In this document: positions 8,010-17,427 of the stretch, in pieces
Layout of the letters: the number at the start of each line of letters is the position of its first letter
How positions within the stretch are numbered: the first letter of the stretch is position 1
From: a bacterium
GTDB lineage: Bacteria > Patescibacteriota > Saccharimonadia > Saccharimonadales > Saccharimonadaceae
Direction: 5' to 3'
Assembly: GCA_030429445.1 (NCBI GenBank)
Contig: JAUIFG010000007.1
Span: 1-48,110 of the forward strand
Length of the DNA: 48,110 bases
Program-made: the position numbers and the translations under genes
The notes under the pieces: generated by a model
What the model saw: only the letters and a program-made list of their open reading frames with translations
Databases searched by the model: none
What the model was told of the DNA's origin: nothing

Positions 8010-8921
8010 ATGAGTTTAACCATACCGTACATCAGGGCAAATACAATGCGAGCAAGACACTTGTATCAACGAGCTCGACGGCAAAACTTTGCAGTAGGTG
8101 CTTTTAATATTGATAATCAAGAAACCCTCATTGCTGTTTCTCGCGCTGCGCAAAAATTGAGGGCTCCCGTGCTTGTCGAAGTAAGTAGCGGTGAAGTCAA
8201 AGCCATTGGTTTAGAGAATATCCGCGATATGGTTGATAACTACAAGGATGAGTACGGAATCGAGATGTATATCAATTTGGATCACAGTCCAACGGTTGAT
8301 GATTGCAAACGTGCGATTGATGCTGGGTTTGAGTTTATCCATATTGATATCAGCCAGGATAATCACGATGCTAGTCTAGAAGAGATTATTGCTAAAACAA
8401 AAGAAGTCGTCGACTATGCAAAATTTACTGGTGCGCTGGTCGAGAGTGAGCCTCATTATTTTGGTGGATCATCAAATCTTCACACTGAAAAAATTGACTA
8501 TGAAAAAATTAAACAGACATTCAGTACTCCCGAGAGTGCAAAATATTTTGCTGATACAACGGGAATTGATACATTTGCTGCTGCTGTGGGTAATCTCCAC
8601 GGTAAATACCCAGTACCAAAGGAACTAGATTTGGAACTTTTGCAAAAAATTCGAGACGAGCTAGACTGTCATATTAGTTTGCATGGTGGTTCGGGTACAC
8701 CACTTCATTATTTTGAAGATGCGGCAAAAATTGGTGTCAGTAAAATCAATATTAATAGTGATATGCGTATCGCATTTCGTACGACACTCGAAAAAGTTCT
8801 CAAGGAGAATCCTGACGAATTTGCAGTCGTCAAATTAATGCCTGAAGTCTACGGTGCCGTACAAAAAGTTGTTGAAGCAAAAATCAAAGCCTTTGGTAGC
8901 GAGGGTAAAGCGATTGTCTAG
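8010..8921 (+). CDS. fba: Fructose-bisphosphate aldolase, class II
   Basis: A zinc-dependent aldolase that joins dihydroxyacetone phosphate to glyceraldehyde-3-phosphate (or other aldehydes). The catalytic Asp and a zinc His are D91-H92 in INLDHSPTVDDC. Further zinc-ligand candidates are the glutamates of VESEPHYFGG (145-152), H197 in VGNLHGKYP and H225 in SLHGGSGTP. ININSDMRIAF is the phosphate-binding block. The 303-residue length is typical. AGGGAGG at 7998-8004 precedes the ATG. It lies directly after transketolase, so it can act on erythrose-4-phosphate as well as triose phosphate; the true preference is unknown. Confidence 0.94.
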   Translation: MSLTIPYIRANTMRARHLYQRARRQNFAVGAFNIDNQETLIAVSRAAQKLRAPVLVEVSSGEVKAIGLENIRDMVDNYKDEYGIEMYINLDHSPTVDDCKRAIDAGFEFIHIDISQDNHDASLEEIIAKTKEVVDYAKFTGALVESEPHYFGGSSNLHTEKIDYEKIKQTFSTPESAKYFADTTGIDTFAAAVGNLHGKYPVPKELDLELLQKIRDELDCHISLHGGSGTPLHYFEDAAKIGVSKININSDMRIAFRTTLEKVLKENPDEFAVVKLMPEVYGAVQKVVEAKIKAFGSEGKAIV

Positions 8922-8933
8922 GTGGTATTACGT

Positions 8934-9917
8934 ATGAGTGGGAAAAATATAAAAATTATTTCTGTTGGTGCCGCTGTCCAGGACGTATTCCTGAGTCATA
9001 GTGAAGAGTTTTTGCCGGTTAGTGATACCTCGACCAAAGAGCAGTTCATGAAGCTAGAACTTGGTGCAAAGGCCGATGTGAATAATATCACCTTTGCAAC
9101 GGGTGGAGGTGCGACAAACGCGGCTGTGACATTCACTAGACAAGGGTTGCATGCGGTTTTTATGGGTACGGTTGGACACGATCCTGCTGGACAGGCAGTT
9201 TTGGACGATCTTGACCAGGAGGGTGTTGATACTTCACATATTAGTTACAGTGACAAATACAATACCGGTTACTCGGTTTTGTTACTGGCTCCAACGGGAG
9301 AGAGAACAATCTTGACCTACCGAGGTGCTTCGACGCACTATCATGCAAAGAACTTTGATATCGGTACTATCGATGCTGATTGGTTGTATGTTTCATCGAT
9401 GGCGGGCTGTTTCGATGTTCTGGACAAGTTATTCAGTGATGCAAAGCGCAAGGGTATGAAAATCATGTTCAATCCAGGCAAGCGTGAACTGGCTCATCCG
9501 AATAAACTACGCGCATTGCTAGAAGATGTTGATATCTTGTCGGTGAACAAAGAAGAAATGGCACAGTTAGTTGAAGGCGAGTCGTCTGAGGAGTTGGTTG
9601 TCCATGCGTTGAACTACGTAAAGGTTGCGATTGTTAGTGATGGCCCTAAAGGAGTATGTGCAAGCGATGGCAAGACAATTGTCAAGGCGGGTATGTATCA
9701 GGATGTAAAGGTGATTGATCGTACTGGTGCGGGCGATGCGTTTGGTTCGGGATTTTTGTCTCAGTGGGCAACGGGCGCATCGCTTGTTGATAGCATTGTA
9801 TTTGCAAGTGCTAATTCGACGTCGGTTGTGCAATACATAGGTGCAAAGAAGGGCATTTTGCATCACGGCGTCAAGCTACATCAAATGCCCCTCCAGGAAC
9901 AGCAATTAAAAGCATAA
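8934..9917 (+). CDS. PfkB/ribokinase-family sugar kinase
   Basis: An ATP-dependent kinase of the ribokinase fold. It has the N-terminal substrate glycine motif (FATGGGATNAAVTF) and the second PfkB signature DRTGAGDAFGSGF, with catalytic base D268. At 327 residues it is typical of the family. I prefer ATG 8934 to the GTG at 8922: GGTGG at 8921-8925 then has normal spacing and the protein starts just before the first beta strand. It sits 12 nt after fba in a block lacking any classical 6-phosphofructokinase, so fructose-6-phosphate or another sugar phosphate is an attractive substrate. Ribokinase- or adenosine-kinase-type activity is equally possible from sequence alone. Confidence 0.88.
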   Translation: MSGKNIKIISVGAAVQDVFLSHSEEFLPVSDTSTKEQFMKLELGAKADVNNITFATGGGATNAAVTFTRQGLHAVFMGTVGHDPAGQAVLDDLDQEGVDTSHISYSDKYNTGYSVLLLAPTGERTILTYRGASTHYHAKNFDIGTIDADWLYVSSMAGCFDVLDKLFSDAKRKGMKIMFNPGKRELAHPNKLRALLEDVDILSVNKEEMAQLVEGESSEELVVHALNYVKVAIVSDGPKGVCASDGKTIVKAGMYQDVKVIDRTGAGDAFGSGFLSQWATGASLVDSIVFASANSTSVVQYIGAKKGILHHGVKLHQMPLQEQQLKA

Positions 9918-9923
9918 GGATGA

Positions 9924-9929
9924 TATAAT
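9924..9929 (+). promoter_or_regulatory. -10 box before the second PfkB gene
   Basis: TATAAT ends 9 nt before the ATG at 9939. The nearest AAGGA (9916-9920) is 18 nt from the ATG, too far to serve as a Shine-Dalgarno, so a very short or absent leader is likely. Confidence 0.45.
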
Positions 9930-9938
9930 TTATACAGT

Positions 9939-11444
9939 ATGGCACGTGCATTAAAACAGCTTTTGGGTAATGATCATCCGTTGTTTTCGGGTAATCTTGT
10001 TGCACTTGAACGAGCAACAGGCGACGCTGGCGTTGATGCAAAACTTTTGGGTGATATTGTCGAGCGTGGGCATGAAGTTTTTCGGCGCATGGGGCTTGAT
10101 CCAGCAAACACAACAGGTAAAGAGGCTTATTATGCACTGAATAGTTTTGCAAAAAACGAGGCATCGCAACGACAGCTTGTGGGATGTGATTTTGTCATTA
10201 TGGCGTTTGATGATGAACTGGTTTCTTTTAATTTGCAAGATATCATAGAAAATGCACACCATCAGCTGGCCTATGAGGATCGAACATTTGGTCATGCGCA
10301 ACGACATTTACGTGCCGAAATTATTCGTCGTTACGCAGAGCATGATAGGACTCGCGATGAGGTCGTTCACAAGCTTGTTGATGAAATGGGGCTAAAGCAA
10401 CCTAATGACGAGGAATATCCTAGTATTCATGAACCAATTCCTGTCGAGGGTCCAACCGTCCTTGCGATTGGTGACATTTTTACGGATGCGTTTATTCAAT
10501 TGAGTGAGGATTCGGCGCGAATTGATACGGATGATGATGGATCAAAAAGATTAAGTCTGCCATTTGGATCGAAACCATCATATGATCGTGTTGATATCGT
10601 GACATCCGTCGGTCCATCGCCGAACGCTGCAATATCGTGCGCACGATTGGGAGTTGACTCTAGTTTGATGTCATGGCTAGGCGATGATCAGCCGGGTAGA
10701 GAATCGTTGGAACATTTGCGATTCGAAGGCGTTAATACGGCGATGATGGTGTCTCAGCCGAATACTAAATCAAGCTACTGGTATGTACTGCGATACGGAT
10801 CAGATAGGACAATGCTCGTCAAAAGTGAAGCGTACAAATATGAATTTGTTGCACCAGAGAAAAAGCCTGACTGGGTCTATCTGTCTTATACAGGCAAGGA
10901 TTCTTGGCCACTCCACGAACAGCTCCTTGACTACTTGAATGATCACGACGATGTGCAACTAGCTTTCCAGCCTGGTACTTTTCATTTCAAGTGGGGCTTG
11001 GAAAAGTTGGCACCAATCTATAAACGGAGCAATATTGTCATTATGAATCGCGAAGAAGCGATGGATGTCACGGGCAAATCACATGATTCCGTCCGCGATT
11101 TAGCTGACGGGCTCCACGACTTGGGTCCTCAGATTGTTGTGATTACTGATGGTCCCCATGGATCATATGCTTCATACGGTCGCCGACTAGTCACTATTCC
11201 CAATTACCCTGATCCTGCACCTCCACTTGATCGTACCGGAGCAGGCGATGCGTTTGCATCGGCAATCGTTGCTGCACTTGCATTGGGCGAATCAATGGAT
11301 ACTGCGTTGACCTGGGCGCCAATCAACAGCATGAATGTCGTTCAGCATATCGGCGCACAAGCAGGGCTTCTTTCGCGCGAAAAGATCAAAGAATATTTGG
11401 ATAAAGCACCGGATGATTACAAGGTTACGGAGGTATCAGAGTGA
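9939..11444 (+). CDS. PfkB-family kinase with an extra N-terminal helical domain
   Basis: This 501-residue protein is about 170 residues longer than a normal PfkB kinase. The kinase part starts near residue 168 (GPTVLAIGDIFTDAFI), contains VGPSPNAAISCARLG, and ends with the intact signature LDRTGAGDAFASAI (catalytic base D437). Residues 1-165 form a charged, mostly helical domain I do not recognise (MARALKQLLGNDHPLF..., FRRMGLDPANTTGKEAYYAL..., YAEHDRTRDEVVHKLVDEMG). It could be regulatory, oligomerising or nucleic-acid-linked; no motif settles it. The kinase half differs clearly from the upstream PfkB protein, so the pair is not a recent duplication. It overlaps the next gene by four bases. 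The substrate is unknown. Confidence 0.82.
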   Translation: MARALKQLLGNDHPLFSGNLVALERATGDAGVDAKLLGDIVERGHEVFRRMGLDPANTTGKEAYYALNSFAKNEASQRQLVGCDFVIMAFDDELVSFNLQDIIENAHHQLAYEDRTFGHAQRHLRAEIIRRYAEHDRTRDEVVHKLVDEMGLKQPNDEEYPSIHEPIPVEGPTVLAIGDIFTDAFIQLSEDSARIDTDDDGSKRLSLPFGSKPSYDRVDIVTSVGPSPNAAISCARLGVDSSLMSWLGDDQPGRESLEHLRFEGVNTAMMVSQPNTKSSYWYVLRYGSDRTMLVKSEAYKYEFVAPEKKPDWVYLSYTGKDSWPLHEQLLDYLNDHDDVQLAFQPGTFHFKWGLEKLAPIYKRSNIVIMNREEAMDVTGKSHDSVRDLADGLHDLGPQIVVITDGPHGSYASYGRRLVTIPNYPDPAPPLDRTGAGDAFASAIVAALALGESMDTALTWAPINSMNVVQHIGAQAGLLSREKIKEYLDKAPDDYKVTEVSE

Positions 11445-12049
11445 GATATCAAATATGCGTTTCGGGTGCGGCGAGTGGTGATACGGTAACGGCCTCACAC
11501 CAATTGGCCTATGATTTGGGTAAGGAAATTGCAAAAGCAAATAAATCACTCACTTCCGGAGCGACAACTGGCTTGCCGCATTATGCGGCCATGGGCTTTG
11601 CAAGCGTAAAAAATACCACTGGCGTTTCGGTTGGTTTTAGTCCTGCCAGTTCATTTCGCGAACACGTTGCAGTGTACAAATTGCCAACCAAGGAATTTGA
11701 CTACATTAATTTTACCGGCATGGAGTATGTTGGTCGTGATGTGTATTTGGTACGTAGTTCCGATGCGGTTGTAACGGTTGGTGGGCGAATGGGAAGTTTG
11801 CATGAGTTTGCAACAGCTCTCGAAAGTCGCAAAGTTTGCGGAGTCCTGCTTGGTAGTGGTGGAACGGCAGATTATATTCCAACGCTACTCGAACGTGTCG
11901 AGGCACCTGGTGCCAAAGATGTTATTTATGATACAAATCCAGCGCGCTTGATAAAAAAAGTCATCAAGGCACTCGATGAAAAGTATGAGGATTTTGAACA
12001 TGATGGCACTGATGAGCATTTGGACGGTCATTATAATCGCGCAGGATGA
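11441..12049 (+). CDS. LOG/TIGR00725-like Rossmann protein
   Basis: A 202-residue alpha/beta protein resembling the lysine-decarboxylase-like (LOG, DprA/Smf-like Rossmann) superfamily. Evidence is the N-terminal strand YQICVSGAASGD, a glycine-rich SGATTGLPHYAAMGF, and the block AVVTVGGRMGSLHEFATAL, which replaces the canonical PGGxGTxxE with GGRMGSLHE. Family members include cytokinin-activating phosphoribohydrolases and nucleotide-binding proteins of unknown role. The start is GTG at 11441, overlapping the kinase stop (GTGA) and preceded by GGAGGT. Co-translation with a sugar kinase hints at nucleotide or sugar-phosphate chemistry, but the reaction is unknown. Confidence 0.75.
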   Translation: MRYQICVSGAASGDTVTASHQLAYDLGKEIAKANKSLTSGATTGLPHYAAMGFASVKNTTGVSVGFSPASSFREHVAVYKLPTKEFDYINFTGMEYVGRDVYLVRSSDAVVTVGGRMGSLHEFATALESRKVCGVLLGSGGTADYIPTLLERVEAPGAKDVIYDTNPARLIKKVIKALDEKYEDFEHDGTDEHLDGHYNRAG

Positions 12050-12055
12050 ATATAT

Positions 12056-12877
12056 ATGAATAATCAATCAGGCAGCATTCACGCAATAATCATAGGGCTT
12101 CTGACTGTAGCATTGCTAGGGTCGATTGGGTTTATCTTTTGGCAGAATTTTGTAGCCACAGACCAGGAACAGAGTAGCGTGAAAATCGATTCTACGTTAA
12201 AGAATAGCGACAGTAAAACAAACGATGAGGCAGATGAGACCGTGAAGATAACGTATTGTGCGAAGTTCGAAAAAGTTTGTTTTGACTATCCGGAGGGGTG
12301 GAGTTTGAAACAAATGAACAAAAAAGATCCAACAAGTACGTTTGCTGATGGCTTTACGGTGACGAGCCCTGACAAGCTGGTCGTATTACTGTTTCTGTCA
12401 GGACTCGGTGCAACAAGTCTTTGCTGTGGTCAGACGCCGGAAGGTCCCGTGAGCGTAGTGGATGTCAATCCAGCACCGAAAATTGGTGCAATGGATAAAC
12501 AAAATCTCGGAGATCATACAGATAGTGCCTATGTTAGCGAGGTAATTACCTCAAAGGTAGAGGCAGAATATGCAAAAAATAGCCTCGATATTATCTCGAC
12601 AAAAATACTTGGTTACTACCCTGAAGTAGTGTTGCATAACTCTACGCAGCTATCTATGAAGAATACTTTTCAGAGTACAGGGGGCATTATTGGTCTAATG
12701 GACCGCATGCCCGGTAAGTATATTGGAGAGTTTGAAGAAGCAAGTGTTGTGTTTGGGAGTTCGACATATTATGCCGACTTAGAACCTTACGTAACAGCTG
12801 AAGAGGCGAAAGCGCAATTCAAGACTGAGAGTTTCCAGCAAGCAAAGGAAATTTTGCTCAGCGCTCGTTATAAATAA
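12056..12877 (+). CDS. Membrane-anchored extracytoplasmic protein of unknown function
   Basis: The 273-residue product has one N-terminal membrane segment (about residues 9-30, HAIIIGLLTVALLGSIGFIF). A Ser/Asp/Lys-rich linker follows, then a soluble domain of about 200 residues that should lie outside the membrane. The domain opens with ITYCAKFEKVCFDYPEGWSL and includes a CC pair (SLCCGQTPEGP), so disulfides are possible. The YPEGWS start resembles PsbP/lipoprotein-like domains, but that is only an impression. AGGATG before ATG 12056 is the likely ribosome site. It follows the LOG-like gene by 6 nt and is the last gene before the uvrB promoter. Confidence 0.75.
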   Translation: MNNQSGSIHAIIIGLLTVALLGSIGFIFWQNFVATDQEQSSVKIDSTLKNSDSKTNDEADETVKITYCAKFEKVCFDYPEGWSLKQMNKKDPTSTFADGFTVTSPDKLVVLLFLSGLGATSLCCGQTPEGPVSVVDVNPAPKIGAMDKQNLGDHTDSAYVSEVITSKVEAEYAKNSLDIISTKILGYYPEVVLHNSTQLSMKNTFQSTGGIIGLMDRMPGKYIGEFEEASVVFGSSTYYADLEPYVTAEEAKAQFKTESFQQAKEILLSARYK

Positions 12878-12889
12878 GAATGACTAGTC

Positions 12890-12895
12890 TATAAT
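12890..12895 (+). promoter_or_regulatory. -10 box of uvrB, leaderless arrangement
   Basis: TATAAT lies 7 nt before ATG 12903. The alternative ATG at 12894 falls inside this box and is therefore unlikely to be the start. There is no Shine-Dalgarno. Confidence 0.55.
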
Positions 12896-12902
12896 GATAT
12901 GG

Positions 12903-14876
12903 ATGAGTCAAAAATTCCAACTTGAAACAAACTATCAACCGACGGGCGACCAGCCAGCGGCGATTGCTCAATTAGTCGAAGGTCTGGAATCTGGCGAACG
13001 CGAACAAACATTGCTGGGCGTAACTGGTAGCGGCAAAACATTTACGATGGCAAATATCATCGCTAATCGTCAAGTGCCGACTTTGGTGTTGGCGCATAAT
13101 AAAACACTTGCTGCACAGCTTTATAGCGAATTTAAGGCATATTTTCCGGACAATGAAGTTCACTATTTTGTGAGTTACTTTGACTACTATCAGCCAGAGG
13201 CTTATATAGCATCTAGCGACACATACATCGAAAAAGACTCACAAATAAATGAAGAGATTGATCGATTACGACATGCAGCGACAAGCGCACTACTAACGAG
13301 GCGCGACACTATTATCGTTGCGAGTGTCAGCTGTATCTATGGTATTGGTAACCCTGATGATTACGCAGATATGTCGATTCATTTGCAAACAGGTGAACGT
13401 CGTTTGCAGGATAAGTTCGTTCGGCAATTGACAGACATTCAATATAAACGCAATGATATTGATTTTGCGCGCGGGACCTTTCGTGTCAAGGGCGATGTAG
13501 TTGATGTATATCCAGCAGGTAGCGATGTCGCCTATCGTATTGAATTCTTTGGTGACGAGCTAGAGCGTATTACGCGCATTGATCCTTTGACTGGTGAGAT
13601 TTTGGGCGAACCTCAAGAATTGCAAATTTTTCCATCCAGCCATTACGCGACACCAAAGGAAAAATTAGTACAGGCAATCGAGGGCATCAAAAAGGAATTT
13701 GATGAACGTTTGAAATGGCTTGAGGCTCACGACAAACATTTGGAGGCACAACGCCTTGCTCAGCGCACGAAATACGATATTGAAATGCTGGAACAGACCG
13801 GATTTGTAAAAGGCATCGAAAACTACAGCCGATACTTGACCAATCGAGAGCCGGGTGACCAGCCCGCAACATTGCTGGATTATTTTCCTGATGACTGGTT
13901 ATTGCTGGTTGATGAAAGTCATCAATCCTTGCCTCAAGTAAGAGGTATGTACAATGGCGATCGTGCACGCAAGGAAGTCTTGGTGGAGCATGGTTTTCGC
14001 ATGCCCAGTGCACTTGATAATCGTCCTTTACGGTTCGATGAATTTGAAAAGCACATCAATCAAGCTATATACGTATCAGCGACTCCGGGTGAGTACGAAT
14101 TGGCTCATAGTCCAGCGCCAGCTCAGCAGATTATTCGCCCTACGGGTCTGCTCGATCCGCAGATCACCGTACGACCGACCAAAGGTCAGATAGATGACTT
14201 GATAGCCGAAATTCGTGAACGAACGGCAAAAAAACAACGTGTTTTGGTGACAACACTTACGAAACGCATGGCCGAAGATTTGAGCACGTATTTGCAGGAA
14301 CTGGACGTCAAAACCGCCTATATTCATAGCGACGTTGATACATTAGAGCGCGGGGACATTTTGAAAGATTTACGTAGTGGCGTATATGACGTGCTAATAG
14401 GCATCAATTTGCTACGAGAAGGCTTGGATTTGCCGGAGGTAAGCATGGTTGCGATTATTGATGCAGACAAAGAGGGCTTTTTGCGGAGTGAGAGTGCGCT
14501 TATCCAAACAATTGGTCGAGCAGCTCGTCATGTTGAAGGGCTGGTATTACTATATGGAGACAAGGTGACGCGTTCAATGCAGGCGGCTATTGATGAGACA
14601 AATCGTCGACGTGCGATTCAGGAATCGTACAACACAAAGCACAACATAACGCCAACTTCAATTGATAAGGCAATTGGTGAAGGATTGCGAGCGATTATTC
14701 CCGATAAGGATAAAGATAAAAAACCACGACTAGATTTGAAGAAGATTCCAAAAGATGAGTATAGTAGTTTGATCAAAGATTTAACTGGTCAAATGGATCT
14801 CGCGAGTGCAAACTTGGAATTTGAACGAGCCGCGGAACTCCGGGATACGATTGCTGACATTAAAAGTAGGATGTAA
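12903..14876 (+). CDS. uvrB: UvrABC system protein B
   Basis: UvrB is the damage-verifying helicase-like subunit of nucleotide excision repair; it loads from UvrA and recruits UvrC. All expected parts are present in 657 residues. They are Walker A ([13 protein letters not shown]), the beta-hairpin region ([40 protein letters not shown]), the [18 protein letters not shown] helicase block, motif VI-like QTIGRAARH, and a C-terminal UVR motif ([19 protein letters not shown]) for UvrC contact. I chose ATG 12903 because the upstream in-frame ATG lies within the -10 box. No uvrA or uvrC is in the window. Confidence 0.97.
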   Translation: MSQKFQLETNYQPTGDQPAAIAQLVEGLESGEREQTLLGVTGSGKTFTMANIIANRQVPTLVLAHNKTLAAQLYSEFKAYFPDNEVHYFVSYFDYYQPEAYIASSDTYIEKDSQINEEIDRLRHAATSALLTRRDTIIVASVSCIYGIGNPDDYADMSIHLQTGERRLQDKFVRQLTDIQYKRNDIDFARGTFRVKGDVVDVYPAGSDVAYRIEFFGDELERITRIDPLTGEILGEPQELQIFPSSHYATPKEKLVQAIEGIKKEFDERLKWLEAHDKHLEAQRLAQRTKYDIEMLEQTGFVKGIENYSRYLTNREPGDQPATLLDYFPDDWLLLVDESHQSLPQVRGMYNGDRARKEVLVEHGFRMPSALDNRPLRFDEFEKHINQAIYVSATPGEYELAHSPAPAQQIIRPTGLLDPQITVRPTKGQIDDLIAEIRERTAKKQRVLVTTLTKRMAEDLSTYLQELDVKTAYIHSDVDTLERGDILKDLRSGVYDVLIGINLLREGLDLPEVSMVAIIDADKEGFLRSESALIQTIGRAARHVEGLVLLYGDKVTRSMQAAIDETNRRRAIQESYNTKHNITPTSIDKAIGEGLRAIIPDKDKDKKPRLDLKKIPKDEYSSLIKDLTGQMDLASANLEFERAAELRDTIADIKSRM

Positions 14877-14912
14877 TAAGGTTCTAGTATGAGGATTTTA
14901 ACTGTGGTAAAC

Positions 14913-14918
14913 TATAAC
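14913..14918 (+). promoter_or_regulatory. -10 box of the HtrA-like gene, leaderless arrangement
   Basis: TATAAC ends 7 nt before ATG 14926, with no Shine-Dalgarno in between. The uvrB stop is 50 nt upstream, so the gene probably has its own promoter. Confidence 0.5.
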
Positions 14919-14925
14919 CATAAGC

Positions 14926-17409
14926 ATGGAAGATTCGTCAACGAACCCTTACATTCCACAAGAGTCACAGGATATTAGACAAAAGGTGTATCAGCGCCAG
15001 TCACCCCTGGGGCGAATTGTGAAGTGGCTCTTGATAACTACGATCACCGTAGCTCTTTTGGTTGGGGGCGGCTTATTTTTCGTTATTCCCTTAACGACTG
15101 CCGTTGATGATGAGGCTCGACAAAAGTTTGCTGATATTTTACAGCCACCCGAACAAACACTCAAACGCGTTAATGTAAAGTCTGATGTCGGGTTTTCGAT
15201 TAATTACGACAACAAATTATACAGTAGTTATGCCGAGGTAGGTGACAGCACGGCGGGGACGGATGAGAGCGTAGCAGTTCTATCTGGCCAGACATATGAA
15301 AATAATGATTTGCGTACTGAGCGAGCCTATAACTATGTTCGCATTCGACCAATCGAGAGTGTTGAATCATCGCGTGCGCTTGTCACGCTTCCTCCTGAAT
15401 TGGAGTTGTTTGCTACGACTAGTGAGCAAGAGCTTGACGAAGCTTCGAAAATTGCCGAGAACAAAGATCTGTCGAGACTTAGTCTGTTTGTAAAACTAGA
15501 TGGTGACAAGCGTGCGGCCGAAAAAACAGCCGATGATGATACGGTTGTGACAATCGAGGCAACGAAGCCTTCGAGTAAGACAATCAATAATATTGACTAT
15601 CAATATGTTCGCTATACGACAACCAACGAGAACTATCGGATAACAAATGTAAAACAAGACGATTGCTACTATACGATTCAGTCCGATCAACCGTATGCCA
15701 TTTGTGTTAGTAATATTCGTCCGACCAACGTGAGTGCTGCAAGTTTGGTTGAACAGCTCTTTGATTCAATAACTTTTGAGGCGGCGGCAACTGTTGATCA
15801 GGAGGTGACTAACGATAAAGAAGTGTCCTATGCGTATCCGTTGGCGCGACTTGCACAAGCAACGTCTGGCGTTGATGAAACTGATGCCAGTAGTGAAACA
15901 AGTCTAGTAACGATTACTCCGGAATATTACAGTGATGGGGCGACATTAGGTTCTATCGCTAAATCACAACCTAGCGTCGTTCGTGTCGGTACGTTATATT
16001 GTGCTGATTTAGACCTCAAGTTTGAAAGCGGCGAAACAGCAACGAAGCTAACGGATGCTTGCGTGGGTAATGTCGCGAGTGGAGTATTTGTCTCTCGTGA
16101 TGGATATGTAGCGACAACGGGGCATGCTATTCGGACACAGAAAAAAGCTGCGATTAACGGCTATATAAACTTTGCACCTAACCGCGAACTGATCCTCGAT
16201 CGCTTACAGAGGGTGTTGGATTATCTATTAGAAGCAAAGATTATTTTAGAGTCAGATGCAGAATACCTCATGACGGGCGCTTCGACCGGTGATCAGGAAG
16301 CACTTGCAAAGATACAAAATATCGGATCAATAATCAAAGATAGTTACATCAGCCCAGTCAAAGAAGAGTATACGTATGCTATACAACCCTATGACAAGCC
16401 TATTGTCGTAAATAGGAACGATGCTCTTAAGCCAGCATTCGCGTATTCAGATAGTGTGTTAAAGGCCGAATATGTTGGTTCTGAGTATGATGTCGAAAGG
16501 GGCCTTCAATACGTATTTGGCAGTGAGACATCAAAATCTGATGTTGGTTTGCTCAAGGCTGAAGGTAGTTTCCCGGGCGTACCAATTGCACAGCAGGAGA
16601 CGACTCGGACCGACGACGTTCTGAGCACCATTGGCTTTACGGCGTACACAGACAGTAGCCTTGTGGTTGATGGCATACGAGATTTGCCGGTTGTTACGGT
16701 GAGTACCGTTGATCAGGCATATGAAAAAGACGGCAAGCAATTATTGCAAACGGATGCACCGGTATTGCCCGGAAATGACGGCGCTCCTGTACTCAATAGT
16801 AGCGGCGAATTAATTGGTTTTGCAGTTTATGGGTTGCTTTATTGTCCAGATCAGCAATGTTTTGCGAACGGTACTGTCCGTTCGGTATCGGAGTTAATCG
16901 AGTTTCTCAAGGAAGAGAATGTAACACTTAATACTGGTGGCTCGTTGGCGACGCAGTGGCGTGATGGCGTTGACCAGTTTCTCTCTGCCAACTATGTAGC
17001 GAGTACTAGTTCGTTTGGTTCGGCGGATGGATCTTACAGGTTTAATCGATGGGCGGCACCTTCAAAGGATTTATCAACGAGTCTACAGGGTAATGAAAAA
17101 GATACATCACTCATGAATCAACTGCAGGCTGTGATGATTGTTTCGCTTGTATCACTTGCGGTTGCAACTGTCCTACTGTCGATCCTCCATTGGCTATACA
17201 AGCGTCGCGTTAGTATGTTGCAAGTGGGTCACTATGGCAAGGATAGTGCTTCAGCAGCATCAGTTTCGATGCCACAGGCTACGCAAAATCAACCCGTTGC
17301 TCCTGTTCCTCCCGCCTCAAATCAGAACCCTCCTGGAGCCGTACAGCCTGACCAGCCCAATGTGGCGCCTCCGCCACCGCCATCAAATGAAGATCCATTT
17401 TATAAATAG
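14926..17409 (+). CDS. Membrane-anchored trypsin/HtrA-like protein with altered nucleophile site
   Basis: The 827-residue product has a cytoplasmic N terminus, a membrane segment at about 32-56, and a long extracytoplasmic region. A second membrane segment follows at about 737-757, then a Pro/Gln-rich tail (APPPPPSNEDPF). The central part resembles HtrA-type serine proteases. VASGVFVSRDGYVATTGHAI gives the His (H400), and TSKSDVGLLKAEG gives the Asp (D539). The nucleophile loop reads VLPGNDGAPVLNSSGELIGF, so the usual GNSGGP serine is an aspartate (D618; codon GAC at 16777-16779). On family knowledge this would be catalytically dead unless another serine substitutes. Cysteines near the loop (CPDQQC) suggest a disulfide. 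It is convergent with the GtrA-like gene, 18 nt away. Confidence 0.8.
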   Translation: MEDSSTNPYIPQESQDIRQKVYQRQSPLGRIVKWLLITTITVALLVGGGLFFVIPLTTAVDDEARQKFADILQPPEQTLKRVNVKSDVGFSINYDNKLYSSYAEVGDSTAGTDESVAVLSGQTYENNDLRTERAYNYVRIRPIESVESSRALVTLPPELELFATTSEQELDEASKIAENKDLSRLSLFVKLDGDKRAAEKTADDDTVVTIEATKPSSKTINNIDYQYVRYTTTNENYRITNVKQDDCYYTIQSDQPYAICVSNIRPTNVSAASLVEQLFDSITFEAAATVDQEVTNDKEVSYAYPLARLAQATSGVDETDASSETSLVTITPEYYSDGATLGSIAKSQPSVVRVGTLYCADLDLKFESGETATKLTDACVGNVASGVFVSRDGYVATTGHAIRTQKKAAINGYINFAPNRELILDRLQRVLDYLLEAKIILESDAEYLMTGASTGDQEALAKIQNIGSIIKDSYISPVKEEYTYAIQPYDKPIVVNRNDALKPAFAYSDSVLKAEYVGSEYDVERGLQYVFGSETSKSDVGLLKAEGSFPGVPIAQQETTRTDDVLSTIGFTAYTDSSLVVDGIRDLPVVTVSTVDQAYEKDGKQLLQTDAPVLPGNDGAPVLNSSGELIGFAVYGLLYCPDQQCFANGTVRSVSELIEFLKEENVTLNTGGSLATQWRDGVDQFLSANYVASTSSFGSADGSYRFNRWAAPSKDLSTSLQGNEKDTSLMNQLQAVMIVSLVSLAVATVLLSILHWLYKRRVSMLQVGHYGKDSASAASVSMPQATQNQPVAPVPPASNQNPPGAVQPDQPNVAPPPPPSNEDPFYK

Positions 17410-17427
17410 TAAATGTATTCTTTGTAG

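Noticed and set aside
9939-11444. Tandem duplication of PfkB genes.
   Set aside because: The two kinases differ clearly throughout and only the second has the N-terminal domain; they share the family signature but not recent ancestry.
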